Part shown: one piece after another, positions 1 to 7,364 of the stretch
How positions within the stretch are numbered: the stretch's first letter is position 1
Layout of the letters: every line of letters starts with the position of its first letter
NCBI GenBank assembly: GCA_022703155.1
Contig: JAKLEH010000008.1
Location: 1 to 37,044 of the forward strand
DNA: 37,044 nucleotides
Source of the DNA: Patescibacteria group bacterium
GTDB lineage: Bacteria; Patescibacteriota; Patescibacteriia; 2-12-FULL-60-25
Direction of reading: 5' to 3'
Program-made: the position numbers and the translations under genes
Notes under the pieces: generated by a model
The model's input: the letters and a program-made list of their open reading frames with translations, nothing else
Database searches by the model: none
What the model was told of the DNA's origin: nothing

Positions 1-1560
1 GGACTGTACGCCGAAGGCATCACGCGCAGCGACGAGGAACACGACACCACGCACGTGGCCGCCCTGTTCCGCCAATGGTTTGGCGCGGAGCGCGTGCTGG
101 TACTCGACGGCCACGTGCCGCTCAAGGGCAACAAGGATTCGCCCCATCCGCGGCAAGAGGTCATCGACCGCTGGCGCACGGACCCGGAAGCGCGCGTCCT
201 ATTGCTCTCGGTGCAAGCCTGCCCGGACTCGGTCAACCTTTCGGTCAACGTGGGTCCGGAACACGGGGTGTACAAACTGGCCATCACCGCGCTTTCGTTC
301 GGTTGGAAGCCGTGGAAGCAACCGCTGGGCCGCTTTTGGCGGCAAGGCCTGACCATCCCCATCGAGTACCGCATCCCCGTAATCCAAGGCACGATCGACG
401 AGAACCTGCTGCGCATGAACCAACGCAAGTGGCAGGCGCAGATGCTGTTCCGCGCGCTCGCGCCCATGACCAACGAGGAAATGAAGTACCTGCGCAACGG
501 CGGCGCCGAGTCGCTCAGCGAACTGCTGCGCGATTCGTCGGACTACGTCAACATCCTGCACGCTTCATTGCGCGGCGCGGGCGAGGATTTGGCCACGCGC
601 GCGCTCGGCGAACAGGACGGCGCCACCACCCGCGGACAAGCCCTGGCCCAGCACTTCCTGGACATCCAGGATTATTCGGCCTCGGGCCACATCGCGCGCC
701 TGCTGTGCAAGACCATCCGCACTTGGCAACAAGCCGGATTGCTCTCGCTCGACAATATCCTGGACGCGGGTTGCGGGCCGCTCACCATGGAGCGTTACCT
801 AGACCATCCGATCATCGGGTTGGACTACAACCCGTACATGATCCAACTGGGCAGCGAGGCTTCGCCGCACAAGGGCAAATACTCGGCCACGGGCAAATTG
901 AGCCAGATGCCGGCCACCTGGACCGGACGGTTCGAACTCACCGTGGCGTCGCTCGTGCTCGATATGGCCAGCATCCTCACGCAAAACCACGGCGTGGCCG
1001 AAAGGCTCTGGATCATCCGGGAGCTTGTGCGCGTGACCCACGCGCAAGGCCTGATCGTTTTGGCCTGGAGCGTTGAAAGCCACACGCCCGAAACGTTCGC
1101 ATCCTGGAAGAAGCAGATTACGGGCGCGGGCATGCTGGTGCGCGAGGACCACTCGGGAAAAATCAGCGCCACGGACAACCAGGAGCAGCCCTTCTCGTTC
1201 TGGTGCCTGGTGTTTTCGCCCAACGGCAAGGCGCCCGAATTCACGGACCCGCTGCCGTTCAAGCTGGCGCACGAAATCGTGCGGCGCAAGATGGTGCGCG
1301 GCGGCGGCAAACAGCTGCAACGCCAAGTCATCCGCAAAACCAAGGTCCAGCACCATGAATTCGAGGTGCAGACGGACACGGGCACGGTGGCCGACACCAA
1401 AGCCGCGCACAGCGCCATGGAAGGCGAGATCAAACGCATCTGGAGCATGGGTACGGCCGGCCGCAAGCTGTACCGCACCGATGAGGAAATAGCCGCGATC
1501 CTGGGGTTGGATTGGCGCATGTGGCAACGCGCCAACCGGCGCGGCGTGGCCACGTTGTAG
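1..1560 (+). CDS. SNF2-type helicase C-terminal domain fused to a SAM methyltransferase (5' partial)
   Basis: The frame is open to the left edge, so the N-terminus, probably the ATPase lobe, is missing. Bases about 110-420 read like helicase lobe 2 of SNF2 proteins: a glycine after a hydrophobic strand, an R-x(3)-I-x-R-W segment, a VLLLSVQA strand, then PLGRFWRQG, which fits the motif VI arginine region, and GTIDENL. Bases about 730-1240 carry a class I methyltransferase core: motif I LDAGCGP, an acidic strand end in GLDYN, then SLVLDMAS. The C-terminus (about 1240-1557) is charged and unassigned. SNF2 enzymes move along duplex DNA and the methyltransferase uses S-adenosylmethionine; together they may act on DNA or nucleoprotein, but the substrate is unknown. 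GTG at 55 is only an internal codon. A terminator follows. Confidence 0.6.
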   Translation, partial: GLYAEGITRSDEEHDTTHVAALFRQWFGAERVLVLDGHVPLKGNKDSPHPRQEVIDRWRTDPEARVLLLSVQACPDSVNLSVNVGPEHGVYKLAITALSFGWKPWKQPLGRFWRQGLTIPIEYRIPVIQGTIDENLLRMNQRKWQAQMLFRALAPMTNEEMKYLRNGGAESLSELLRDSSDYVNILHASLRGAGEDLATRALGEQDGATTRGQALAQHFLDIQDYSASGHIARLLCKTIRTWQQAGLLSLDNILDAGCGPLTMERYLDHPIIGLDYNPYMIQLGSEASPHKGKYSATGKLSQMPATWTGRFELTVASLVLDMASILTQNHGVAERLWIIRELVRVTHAQGLIVLAWSVESHTPETFASWKKQITGAGMLVREDHSGKISATDNQEQPFSFWCLVFSPNGKAPEFTDPLPFKLAHEIVRRKMVRGGGKQLQRQVIRKTKVQHHEFEVQTDTGTVADTKAAHSAMEGEIKRIWSMGTAGRKLYRTDEEIAAILGLDWRMWQRANRRGVATL

Positions 1561-1631
1561 AATGTGATGTTTTCGGCGGGACGATGATGCAGAAGCACAT
1601 TAAGTGGCTTGTCATCCCGCCGCTTCTCGAA

Positions 1632-1656
1632 CGGACCCACAAGGGTCTGTTTTTTT
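1632..1656 (+). terminator. Rho-independent terminator after the SNF2/methyltransferase gene
   Basis: A 7-bp stem (CGGACCC with GGGTCTG, one G-U pair) with loop ACAA is followed by seven T, about 70 bases past the stop codon. Confidence 0.8.
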
Positions 1657-1685
1657 GTATACCTTCCTCGATGAGTATGGATGGG

Positions 1686-1714
1686 TTGACCGACAAACAA
1701 AACTACGCTACAAA
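1686..1714 (+). promoter_or_regulatory. Putative sigma-70 promoter of a possible small RNA
   Basis: TTGACC and TACAAA are 17 bases apart. The promoter lies between two terminators and no gene follows before the second, so the product would be an untranslated RNA of about 80 nt. Confidence 0.4.
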
Positions 1715-1777
1715 AACAGCATCGGCTGGATATGCGGACTTTTTCATAACACATTAATTTGGCCGATCGTCGTATTC

Positions 1778-1803
1778 AAACAGACAGCAATGTCTGTTTT
1801 TTT
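1778..1803 (+). terminator. Rho-independent terminator
   Basis: A 9-bp perfect stem (AAACAGACA with TGTCTGTTT), loop GCAA, and a T-run. It would end the short transcript from the promoter at 1686-1714. Confidence 0.8.
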
Positions 1804-1824
1804 CTTTACCCATCCTTGCGTTAG

Positions 1825-1960
1825 TCCGCCGAAGTCCCGACGTGGCATCGGGACGAAGGCGGGATAAGGAGGGGCGGTCCCGACGAAACGTCGGGACGGG
1901 GTGGTTTTTGTAAAATGCAATTGACACCACCCCTATCCCCTCCTCATAAAGGAGGGGGAA
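1825..1960. repeat. Compound intergenic palindromic repeat
   Basis: Several nested palindromes: CCGCC-GAA-GTCCCGA with TCGGGAC-GAA-GGCGG, then GTCCCGACG with CGTCGGGAC (loop AAA), GGGGTGGT with ACCACCCC, and CCCCTCCT with AGGAGGGG. The same building blocks return at 2661-2706, 2890-2924, 4091-4199 and 14782-14876, so they are mobile or multiplying repeats, not gene-specific structures. The 1561-2058 interval holds no convincing gene. Confidence 0.7.
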
Positions 1961-1969
1961 TCGGAACGG

Positions 1970-1997
1970 TTGACATTTCCGCCTTTTCTGCTACGGT
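1970..1997 (+). promoter_or_regulatory. Putative promoter of the glycosylase-like gene
   Basis: TTGACA, 16 bases, then TACGGT preceded by TG, an extended -10. It lies about 60 bases before the ATG at 2059. Confidence 0.45.
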
Positions 1998-2058
1998 GGT
2001 GCCGCAGACAACCGATACCCGCCGGACCGCTCCGGCACTACGAAAGGCACGTTAAAAA

Positions 2059-2652
2059 ATGGGCATCTTCGACCTCACCTTCAAGCCGCTGGGCAAGGAG
2101 CTGATCGGCAAGATAATGGTGGTGGGCCAGCGGCGCGTGACCATCATGGACGCGCAGGGCTACCCCAAAGCCGAGAACGACACGGGCGTGTACAAGCCCG
2201 TGGTGGACATGGCGCCGGGCGAAGTCTTCGTGCCGCGGCACCGCAACGCTTTCCTCTTCCTCGTGGCGTGCAAAGACGGCGAGGAACGCGGCGGCTGCGT
2301 GCTGGTGCGCGAAATCGAAATCGACGGCAAGCTGTACAAGGGGCCGGGCATGGTCACGCAGGCGCTGGGCATCCAGACGCACGGCGCGACCGGCAAGCTC
2401 CACGAACGCGACATCGGCGAGCTCTCGCTCTCCATGGACGGCATCGCGCCGCCCGCCGACCCGCCGCGCGACAAGGCAGCCAAGGCACGCAAGATGAGCG
2501 ACGCGCTGCTCAAAAAACACATGCCCAACATCGTAAAGGCGTGGAAGAAGACGGGGCAAGGCACGCCGTTCCTCGACCTCCTGAACAAGCTGGCCGCCGA
2601 ATGCGCGGACGAAGTGGCGTTGCGCAAGGCGCTCAAGGACATGACGGGCTGA
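2059..2652 (+). CDS. Uncharacterised protein resembling 3-methyladenine DNA glycosylase (MPG/AAG fold)
   Basis: The 197 residues show family-like blocks in the right order: LGKELIGKIMVV near the start (compare the LARDLLGK block), VTIMDAQGY at 28-35 (compare IVETEAY), a VLVREIEI strand at 81-88 (compare VLIRA-EP) and GPGMVTQALGI at 95-105, close to the GPGKL-ALGI signature. MPG enzymes remove alkylated purines from DNA. The residue matching the catalytic glutamate (second E of ETEAY) is Gln33, and the active-site histidine about nine residues on is not seen, so the activity may be lost or changed. Residues about 146-195 form a helical extension that closely resembles the C-terminus of the protein at 3440-3817. 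The ATG at 2059 has no clear Shine-Dalgarno site. The family call is tentative. Confidence 0.45.
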   Translation: MGIFDLTFKPLGKELIGKIMVVGQRRVTIMDAQGYPKAENDTGVYKPVVDMAPGEVFVPRHRNAFLFLVACKDGEERGGCVLVREIEIDGKLYKGPGMVTQALGIQTHGATGKLHERDIGELSLSMDGIAPPADPPRDKAAKARKMSDALLKKHMPNIVKAWKKTGQGTPFLDLLNKLAAECADEVALRKALKDMTG

Positions 2653-2660
2653 TTGCTCGA

Positions 2661-2706
2661 CCTCCCCGTCCCCTCCTACCGTAGGAGGGGAGTCAAAGGG
2701 GTGGTG
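2661..2706. repeat. CCCCTCC/GGAGGGG palindromic repeat
   Basis: CCCCTCCTAC faces GTAGGAGGGG just past the stop codon, followed by AAAGGGGTGGT. It is related to the copies at 1825-1960 and 14782-14876. Confidence 0.65.
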
Positions 2707-2830
2707 AATCTCGCGGTCGGACAATATGTCAGATCATCGTTATCCTGCCATTCGACCGACCGCATTCAGCGCGGACATCGCAATAAGTAGCGCATGCAAT
2801 AAGCGACTCGTTGCGATAACCGCATCCTCC

Positions 2831-2856
2831 AACAGACCAGAATGGTCTGTTTTTTT
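2831..2856 (+). terminator. Rho-independent terminator
   Basis: A 9-bp perfect stem (AACAGACCA with TGGTCTGTT), loop GAA and a T-run. It lies about 180 bases after the glycosylase-like gene. Confidence 0.75.
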
Positions 2857-2889
2857 ATCGCGCCGCATCAATCAAAGCGAGGCGCAATA

Positions 2890-2924
2890 ACCCGCCGAAG
2901 TCGAGCTGAGCTCGACGAAGGCGG
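2890..2924. repeat. CCCGCC-GAA-GTCGAGC palindrome
   Basis: CCCGCC, GAA, GTCGAGC, TGA, GCTCGAC, GAA, GGCGGG: an almost perfect palindrome with the same plan as the one near 1825-1862. Its central GTCGAGC/GCTCGAC part recurs near 12127-12143. Confidence 0.65.
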
Positions 2925-2938
2925 GTGAGTTGGCGCCC

Positions 2939-2966
2939 TTGACTTTCCCCCATTTTATGCTAGCCT
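2939..2966 (+). promoter_or_regulatory. Putative extended -10 promoter
   Basis: TTGACT, 16 bases, then TAGCCT preceded by TG, resembling the promoter at 1970-1997. A 32-codon reading frame starting at the ATG at 3027 follows without a ribosome site; I could not decide whether it is translated. Otherwise 2857-3153 shows no gene. Confidence 0.35.
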
Positions 2967-3153
2967 TTTCCAACTGACGGAAACGTCGGGAACATTCACA
3001 AATCCACAATCTGCGTCGGTAAAAAAATGAAAACATTAGACACTTGGCGGTTTGAACCGGCGCCACTCTCGCCCGCCGCGACATACGGCTTCGGTCAATC
3101 TATACCAGCAGTTGAGCGGCGGTAACTCTTGGCGTTTGGCGATACGTACTGGC

Positions 3154-3342
3154 TCAAACAAGATGTTTGCCGCCGAACGCCACCAATCTTGCGACGTATC
3201 GATAACTGCGGGCTATGATACGCAACTGTTCAATCCGTCGCTCCAACTCCGCGGATGATTCATATTCTGGCTGATTAGTAGATTCTGATTCGAAATCCGC
3301 GCCAATTTGGGACGTGGGCATGCATGATGAATCGATTACCAT
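3154..3342 (-). CDS. Possible small protein of 62 residues
   Basis: The reading frame from the ATG at 3342 begins with an acidic, polar stretch and ends in a helix-forming part (ELERRIEQLRIIARSYRYVA at about 32-51) with protein-like composition. It is the only sensible frame in an otherwise empty, less GC-rich stretch. There is no family match and no good Shine-Dalgarno site, and it lies divergent from the gene starting at 3440. It may be a real orphan or chance. Confidence 0.35.
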   Translation of the reverse strand: MVIDSSCMPTSQIGADFESESTNQPEYESSAELERRIEQLRIIARSYRYVARLVAFGGKHLV

Positions 3343-3439
3343 GTTGTTACCCGCGGCCCGCCAACCTCCCTCTCGCGACAAAAATATCGAAGTAGCCACA
3401 TACTTCTCGGTTAATCGTCGCGAAACTCTTGAGGCCAGC

Positions 3440-3817
3440 ATGAAAAACACCGACTCCGAACGAACGCTCAAAGCCGTTACCGAATTCCACAGCCTGTGGA
3501 ACAAACTGGGACGCGCCGAGCGCGGACGGGGCGGACTCAAGCTGGCCCTGGCCCGCGAACGTCCGGACCTGTTCCGCGCCCTGCGCCGCGACCCCGCGCT
3601 CATGCGCCGCCTGCCCAAAAAAGTTTTGGACGATTGGGCCGGCAAAAAGCCCGGCGGCGTGGGCGATGAGACGCTGCGCGAGCTTATGCCACGCATCGTG
3701 GCCGCGTGGCGACACGCGCCCACGCCGCGCCCCAAGCTCCAAGACTTCGTCAACGCCCTGCTCGCCGCATGCCCAAGCGCCAAAAAACTGTGCGCGCGGC
3801 TCGACGAGTTAGCGTGA
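3440..3817 (+). CDS. Small uncharacterised protein sharing a C-terminal module with the 2059-2652 protein
   Basis: The 125-residue frame is read from the ATG at 3440, which has GAGG five bases upstream; longer in-frame starts lack this. It is basic and helical, with no signal or membrane segment. Residues 78-120 (LRELMPRIVAAW, then a proline-rich turn, then DFVNALLAACPSAKKL) align well with the C-terminus of the glycosylase-like protein upstream (LLKKHMPNIVKAW, then FLDLLNKLAAEC). The two genes therefore share a helical module by duplication or fusion. Its function is unknown; a small DNA-associated partner is only a guess. Confidence 0.55.
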   Translation: MKNTDSERTLKAVTEFHSLWNKLGRAERGRGGLKLALARERPDLFRALRRDPALMRRLPKKVLDDWAGKKPGGVGDETLRELMPRIVAAWRHAPTPRPKLQDFVNALLAACPSAKKLCARLDELA

Positions 3818-4061
3818 CGGTAAACTCACGTGCGGCTGATATGAAGAGCATTAAGATGCCCTCGACCTCCGCCACACCGACCACGAACCCGTCAACGAAA
3901 TATAAAGGAAGGATCGGATAATCTCTCGCTAATTCGCTGACCCATCTCGTGCCGCGACGAATCAAGTGCATCTAACCTACATGTACCGTTAGGCGCGGCG
4001 TACCTTTTTTCCGCGACGATACAGACGACGAAAAATACGATCCGGATCGTTGCGAAATCTT
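3818..4061. other. Intergenic stretch without a supported gene
   Basis: Short frames exist on both strands, including a hydrophobic minus-strand one overlapping the 3' end of the preceding gene, but none has a ribosome site or recognisable content. Confidence 0.5.
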
Positions 4062-4087
4062 AAAACCAGCTCAAAGCTGGTTTTTTT
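4062..4087 (+). terminator. Rho-independent terminator
   Basis: AAAACCAGCT pairs with AGCTGGTTTT around loop CAA, followed by a T-run. It faces the convergent LOG gene. Confidence 0.75.
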
Positions 4088-4090
4088 CAT

Positions 4091-4199
4091 AAACGTTAAC
4101 TCTCCTGGCCGTTGGCCACCCTCCCTTAACGAGGGAGGGATTTGTTAACCAAACACCAAACCCTTTCTCGTTAAGAGAGGGCAGGGTGAGTTAACGTTT
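4091..4199. repeat. 109-bp element with inverted ends and two internal hairpins
   Basis: The ends AAACGTTAACTC (4091-4102) and GAGTTAACGTTT (4188-4199) are perfect 12-bp inverted repeats. Inside are CCCTCCCTT/GAGGGAGGG and CCCTTTCTCGTTAAGAGAGGG hairpins. The element runs into the LOG stop codon. It could be a miniature mobile element or a bidirectional terminator. Confidence 0.6.
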
Positions 4200-5014
4200 T
4201 ACAAATCCCTCTCCTGGGTTTTCTTGATGATTTCAATCGCCTCTTCGGGCGTGTCCACCACGCGTATAATGTTCAGATCCTCTTTATTGACGTAGGCGTT
4301 CTTTTCAAACAGATATTCGCGCACCCAAGCGATGAAAGGCTCCCAAAAATCGCGGCCCATGAAAATACACGGTATGTTCTTGGGCGATTTGCCGGTTTGG
4401 ATGAGCGCGATGATTTCCGTGGCCTCGTCCAAAGTGCCGAAGCCGCCCGGGAAGAAAACGTAGGCTTGGGCCGACGCGGAGAGCATGACTTTGCGCGTGA
4501 AGAAATAGTGGAAACCGATGGCGCGCGTCACGTATTGGTTGCGGCGCTGTTCCATGGGCAACTCGATATCCAAACCCACGGATTCCCCGCCGCCGTCGAA
4601 CGCGCCTTTGTTGCCCGCCTCCATGATTCCCGGCCCGCCCCCAGTGATGACCGAATAGCCGGCTTCGGCGCACAATTTACCCAACTTGTGCGCCAGATGG
4701 TAATACGGGCTGTCGGGCTTGGTGCGCGCGCTGCCGAAGAACGTGACCTCGTTGTGCAGTTTGGACAGGAATTCAAAACCTTCGATGAACTCGGCCATAA
4801 TGCGGAAGATGCGCCAATACACGTTTTCCGTAAACGAAGGTTTTTCGTAAGGCACGCAACCTTTGCCCGGGTCGCAAATCCATGACACGAAACGCTTTTC
4901 GTTGCCTTGAGCCGAGGACTCCGGCTTGCCTATGGAACTCTTATAAAAAGGCCGTTGCGGTTTTTGACGCGGGGTTTGTTTCATATGTGTTTTGGCAAAA
5001 GGATTCGGTTGCAT
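4199..5014 (-). CDS. LOG family protein (TIGR00730-type Rossmann fold)
   Basis: The 271 residues contain both family signatures: GGGPGIMEAGNKGA and PGGFGTLDE, the nucleotide/phosphoribosyl-binding loops of the lysine-decarboxylase-like LOG family. Characterised members hydrolyse cytokinin riboside monophosphate or related nucleoside monophosphates to base plus ribose 5-phosphate. The physiological substrate in bacteria of this kind is unknown, so nucleotide salvage is an inference. Residues 1-50 are a polar N-terminal extension before the core. The ATG at 5014 follows a GAGTGAG ribosome site; a second ATG lies at 4984. The gene starts four bases after the upstream membrane-protein gene, so the two are co-transcribed. 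Confidence 0.85.
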   Translation of the reverse strand: MQPNPFAKTHMKQTPRQKPQRPFYKSSIGKPESSAQGNEKRFVSWICDPGKGCVPYEKPSFTENVYWRIFRIMAEFIEGFEFLSKLHNEVTFFGSARTKPDSPYYHLAHKLGKLCAEAGYSVITGGGPGIMEAGNKGAFDGGGESVGLDIELPMEQRRNQYVTRAIGFHYFFTRKVMLSASAQAYVFFPGGFGTLDEATEIIALIQTGKSPKNIPCIFMGRDFWEPFIAWVREYLFEKNAYVNKEDLNIIRVVDTPEEAIEIIKKTQERDL

Positions 5015-5018
5015 AGAC

Positions 5019-5525
5019 TCACTCTAAAACCTGTCCGAACGATTTTAGGAAACGCAACAAATTGCGTTTGTTCCAACACGGTCCCAAATTTATTTGGATG
5101 GGGCGCAAGCGGTCTTCGACCGTAATATCAAGCAGATACATGCTGCCGCTCAAACTCACGCCCAAATCCGTAAGCTTAAAACCGCGGATGGCCTCGAGCG
5201 GAATTTTGTACCCTCGACCTAAAAACGCACGGAATTCAAAAAAACCGCCCTCCAGCCGCAAACGCTCGGTCGAACAATTCAAAAGATAGCCCCAACACAC
5301 CAAAGACAACATGGCCACGATGACCAGTTGCAGGCCGTCGAGCCGCGGCATGAGTATCGACAGCACCAAGAACAACGTCAACAGAATGGTGATCGCCAAA
5401 ACCACACCTCCACCGGGCGTCACCACTTCGGCGCGCGTATCCGTCAGCGGCTCTTCCATTGTTGGGATCGGCGGCCGTGCCTTTTTTTCCGCCAAAACCG
5501 TTGGCATGGGGACAGTATAACCCAT
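5019..5525 (-). CDS. Small membrane protein with two helices and a PH-like cytoplasmic domain
   Basis: The 168 residues have a polar N-terminus, two closely spaced hydrophobic helices (about 38-57 and 66-84) and a C-terminal domain of alternating strands (RLRLEGGFFEFRAF, then YKIPLEAIRGFKL). That order is typical of bacterial PH-domain (YdbT/YcxB-like) membrane proteins, but the match is only by pattern. An alternative ATG lies at 5507. The LOG gene begins four bases downstream. Function is unknown. Confidence 0.6.
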   Translation of the reverse strand: MGYTVPMPTVLAEKKARPPIPTMEEPLTDTRAEVVTPGGGVVLAITILLTLFLVLSILMPRLDGLQLVIVAMLSLVCWGYLLNCSTERLRLEGGFFEFRAFLGRGYKIPLEAIRGFKLTDLGVSLSGSMYLLDITVEDRLRPIQINLGPCWNKRNLLRFLKSFGQVLE

Positions 5526-5526
5526 A

Positions 5527-5552
5527 TGGGTCGGTCGGGTCCATCAGGTCGG
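5527..5552. repeat. GGTCGGTC simple-word repeat
   Basis: GGTCGGTCGG-type words occur twice around a short spacer just upstream of the membrane-protein gene. The same word recurs at 22826-22838, before the tRNA-Gly gene. Confidence 0.5.
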
Positions 5553-5560
5553 TCGGAAAC

Positions 5561-5583
5561 AAAAAACCTCCCTAGCGGAGGTT
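5561..5583 (-). terminator. Rho-independent terminator of the histidine phosphatase gene
   Basis: On the minus strand AACCTCC pairs with GGAGGTT around a 5-base loop, followed by six T. It lies eight bases past the stop codon. Confidence 0.8.
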
Positions 5584-5591
5584 GAAAGAAA

Positions 5592-6848
5592 TTATCCGTT
5601 GGACGGCCGGTCGCTGTCACGCGGCGGCGGTAACGAATAATGCGATGAGGCAACGGCTTGGCGCGGGCCTTCAACGTTCTCGAAGGTCCAAGCGGCGCGG
5701 CGCGGCTTGTCGGCCGACCGGCCATTACGCTTGGCGCGTCGCAGGCATGAACCGGTGACGCGTTGCGCGTCCGCCAGATCAGGGTCATCGGGGTCCGTGA
5801 TTTCCAACTCGCGCCCATTGACACTAAGCTGTGGCGGCAAGCGGTACGGCTCGCCCTCGCGCTGGAGCATGCCATCCACCACCCGATAGACCGTCATACC
5901 CACATAAGGCGGGAAAGGCGGGCCCTCGGCTTTAAGGATGGCCGCAACCTCCTCGTCGTTCAATCCTTCGATGAGTTGGCGGATCGCGACGCTGATTTTG
6001 CTGTGCGTCACGATCAGGAAGCGGCGCTCGCCGTAAAAATCGGTCCGCGTCATGAGATGGCGCAGGATCAATTCGGCGCGCGTCACCACATTGAGGAAGC
6101 TTTCGCCGTTGAGCGTCTTGCGGCGCTCCTGCTCCCTCAAGGACTCCTCTTCCAAAAAACTGGGCAGAGCTTGGGCCCCGAACTTGCGGGACACGCTGCG
6201 CGAAGCCGCTTCCACGACCCGTCGCCAAGCGCGCTGCTGCTCCTCGCCCTTGAGGCCATAGACGCCATAGCGCTCGGCGTAACGCCGCACCTCTTCGGCC
6301 CAGTTAACATGCATGCCCACCACGAATCCGCGGTTGGCCGCCGCAGTCCCGAACACCGGAGACGGAAACGGCTGGGGTTGGCATTGGACCAATGAGTCCA
6401 GGACGTTGCGGAACAGTTCAGCATGCTGCGGGTCCAAAGTGCCGGAGTTGGCCAAGTCCACACATCGCGCAATCAACGCCGCCAACGCGGGATCGAGATG
6501 CAGACCGTGCGCTTGCTCGTTCAAGTCCTTGGAAATGGCCGTGTAACGCGGATTCAACCTGGCGGCCCGCAGACACCAGTTGGCCGTCTGTTCGGCGCGT
6601 TTGAATTCCGAGTAGGCCAGAGAATCGCAACGGGGTTTTCCGTTGCCCGTCTCGAACAACTGCCGCAAGTACAAGCCGGCCAAGTAAGCCTGAACCCGGC
6701 CAAAAGGTGAAAGGTTGGCGTCCTGTTTGTCCGGAATCCTGGCCGGAACGTTGCGTCCTCGCTTGAGCGCTTGGATGCGCTCTCGCGTCCATTCTGTTTC
6801 GGCGTGGCGCATGAGCACCACGCACGTCCCTTTGGGGAACTTCAACAT
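5592..6848 (-). CDS. Histidine phosphatase (phosphoglycerate mutase superfamily) protein
   Basis: The 418 residues begin with the catalytic VVLMRHAETEW motif (the RHG/RHA signature; nucleophile His15), then LSPFGRVQA and SEFKRAEQTA, and much later FLIVTHSKIS with the second catalytic histidine. Members dephosphorylate small metabolites or proteins through a phosphohistidine. The protein is about twice the usual length: a helical insert of about 150 residues separates the two halves, and a polar tail of about 60 residues ends it. ATG at 6848 is preceded by GGAGAAG. It has its own promoter and terminator, so it is monocistronic. The substrate cannot be told. Confidence 0.75.
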   Translation of the reverse strand: MLKFPKGTCVVLMRHAETEWTRERIQALKRGRNVPARIPDKQDANLSPFGRVQAYLAGLYLRQLFETGNGKPRCDSLAYSEFKRAEQTANWCLRAARLNPRYTAISKDLNEQAHGLHLDPALAALIARCVDLANSGTLDPQHAELFRNVLDSLVQCQPQPFPSPVFGTAAANRGFVVGMHVNWAEEVRRYAERYGVYGLKGEEQQRAWRRVVEAASRSVSRKFGAQALPSFLEEESLREQERRKTLNGESFLNVVTRAELILRHLMTRTDFYGERRFLIVTHSKISVAIRQLIEGLNDEEVAAILKAEGPPFPPYVGMTVYRVVDGMLQREGEPYRLPPQLSVNGRELEITDPDDPDLADAQRVTGSCLRRAKRNGRSADKPRRAAWTFENVEGPRQAVASSHYSLPPPRDSDRPSNG

Positions 6849-6930
6849 GGTGCTTCTCCTGTTGAGGGTTGCGCTGAGCCATTGGTTAGCCTATGAAAGA
6901 GCCTCCAAACACCGGTTTGGTTATGGCCAA

Positions 6931-6959
6931 AATCTAGCTTTTTTTTGGTTAAAAGTCAA
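6931..6959 (-). promoter_or_regulatory. Sigma-70 promoter of the histidine phosphatase gene
   Basis: On the minus strand TTGACT, 17 bases, TAGATT, about 80 bases upstream of the start codon, in an AT-rich patch. Confidence 0.6.
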
Positions 6960-7197
6960 GGCTAGGGAGGATGGCCGAGGATTTCGGCTGTATGCCAATC
7001 GAGCTTCGCTAGAAGGCGCAACGTTTGGGCCAGGAAACAAGCAGTCCAATCCGCGGAGGCGGTTCGCGACCGCCTACTTCCTAGTCATGGTTGATACGCT
7101 GCAAAGGCCTGATCGACCGCCCCACGGGGCAACCGACGCCGGCCTTAATTTACCGAAATTGTCCCGAAACCTCGGTCCATCCTCGGGCATATGTTCA

Positions 7198-7272
7198 CGC
7201 GGCGGGAGGATGGGGTCAAGGGGAGGGAGGGAAAGATGAAGAGGAAGGTGGGAGGATGGAAAGACGGAAGGG
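7198..7272. repeat. Purine-rich GGAAGG/GGTGGGAGG simple-word repeat
   Basis: A run of degenerate GGAGG, GGAAGG and GGTGGGAGG words with nearly all purines on the plus strand. It is of the same type as the repeat that forms the 3' end of nusB at about 10385-10490. Confidence 0.55.
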
Positions 7273-7341
7273 TGTCCCGACGTTAGGTCGGGATCCCAAT
7301 CGCCGTATAATTAGATGGCGCATCGGGAGAAGGGTGTAACT

Positions 7342-7364
7342 AAAAACGGCGCGAAGGGCGCCGT
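7342..7364 (-). terminator. Rho-independent terminator of the 514-residue protein gene
   Basis: ACGGCGC pairs with GCGCCGT around a 5-base loop, followed by TTTTT on the minus strand. The stem touches the stop codon. Confidence 0.75.

Larger units (their letters stand above)
6849..7341. other. 493-bp intergenic region
   Basis: It holds the promoter at 6931-6959, a purine-rich simple-word repeat (7198-7272) and a TCCCGAC/GTCGGGA hairpin (7275-7293). Plus-strand frames here have no ribosome site or recognisable content, so I call no gene. Confidence 0.6.

Noticed and set aside
3750-3971. Hydrophobic 73-codon minus-strand frame
   Set aside because: It overlaps the end of a supported gene, has no ribosome site, and its hydrophobicity is the mirror of a Thr/Ser/Pro-rich sense frame.
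6715-7339. Long plus-strand frames upstream of the 514-residue gene
   Set aside because: They cross a promoter, a simple repeat and the 5' end of the phosphatase gene, with low-complexity translation.
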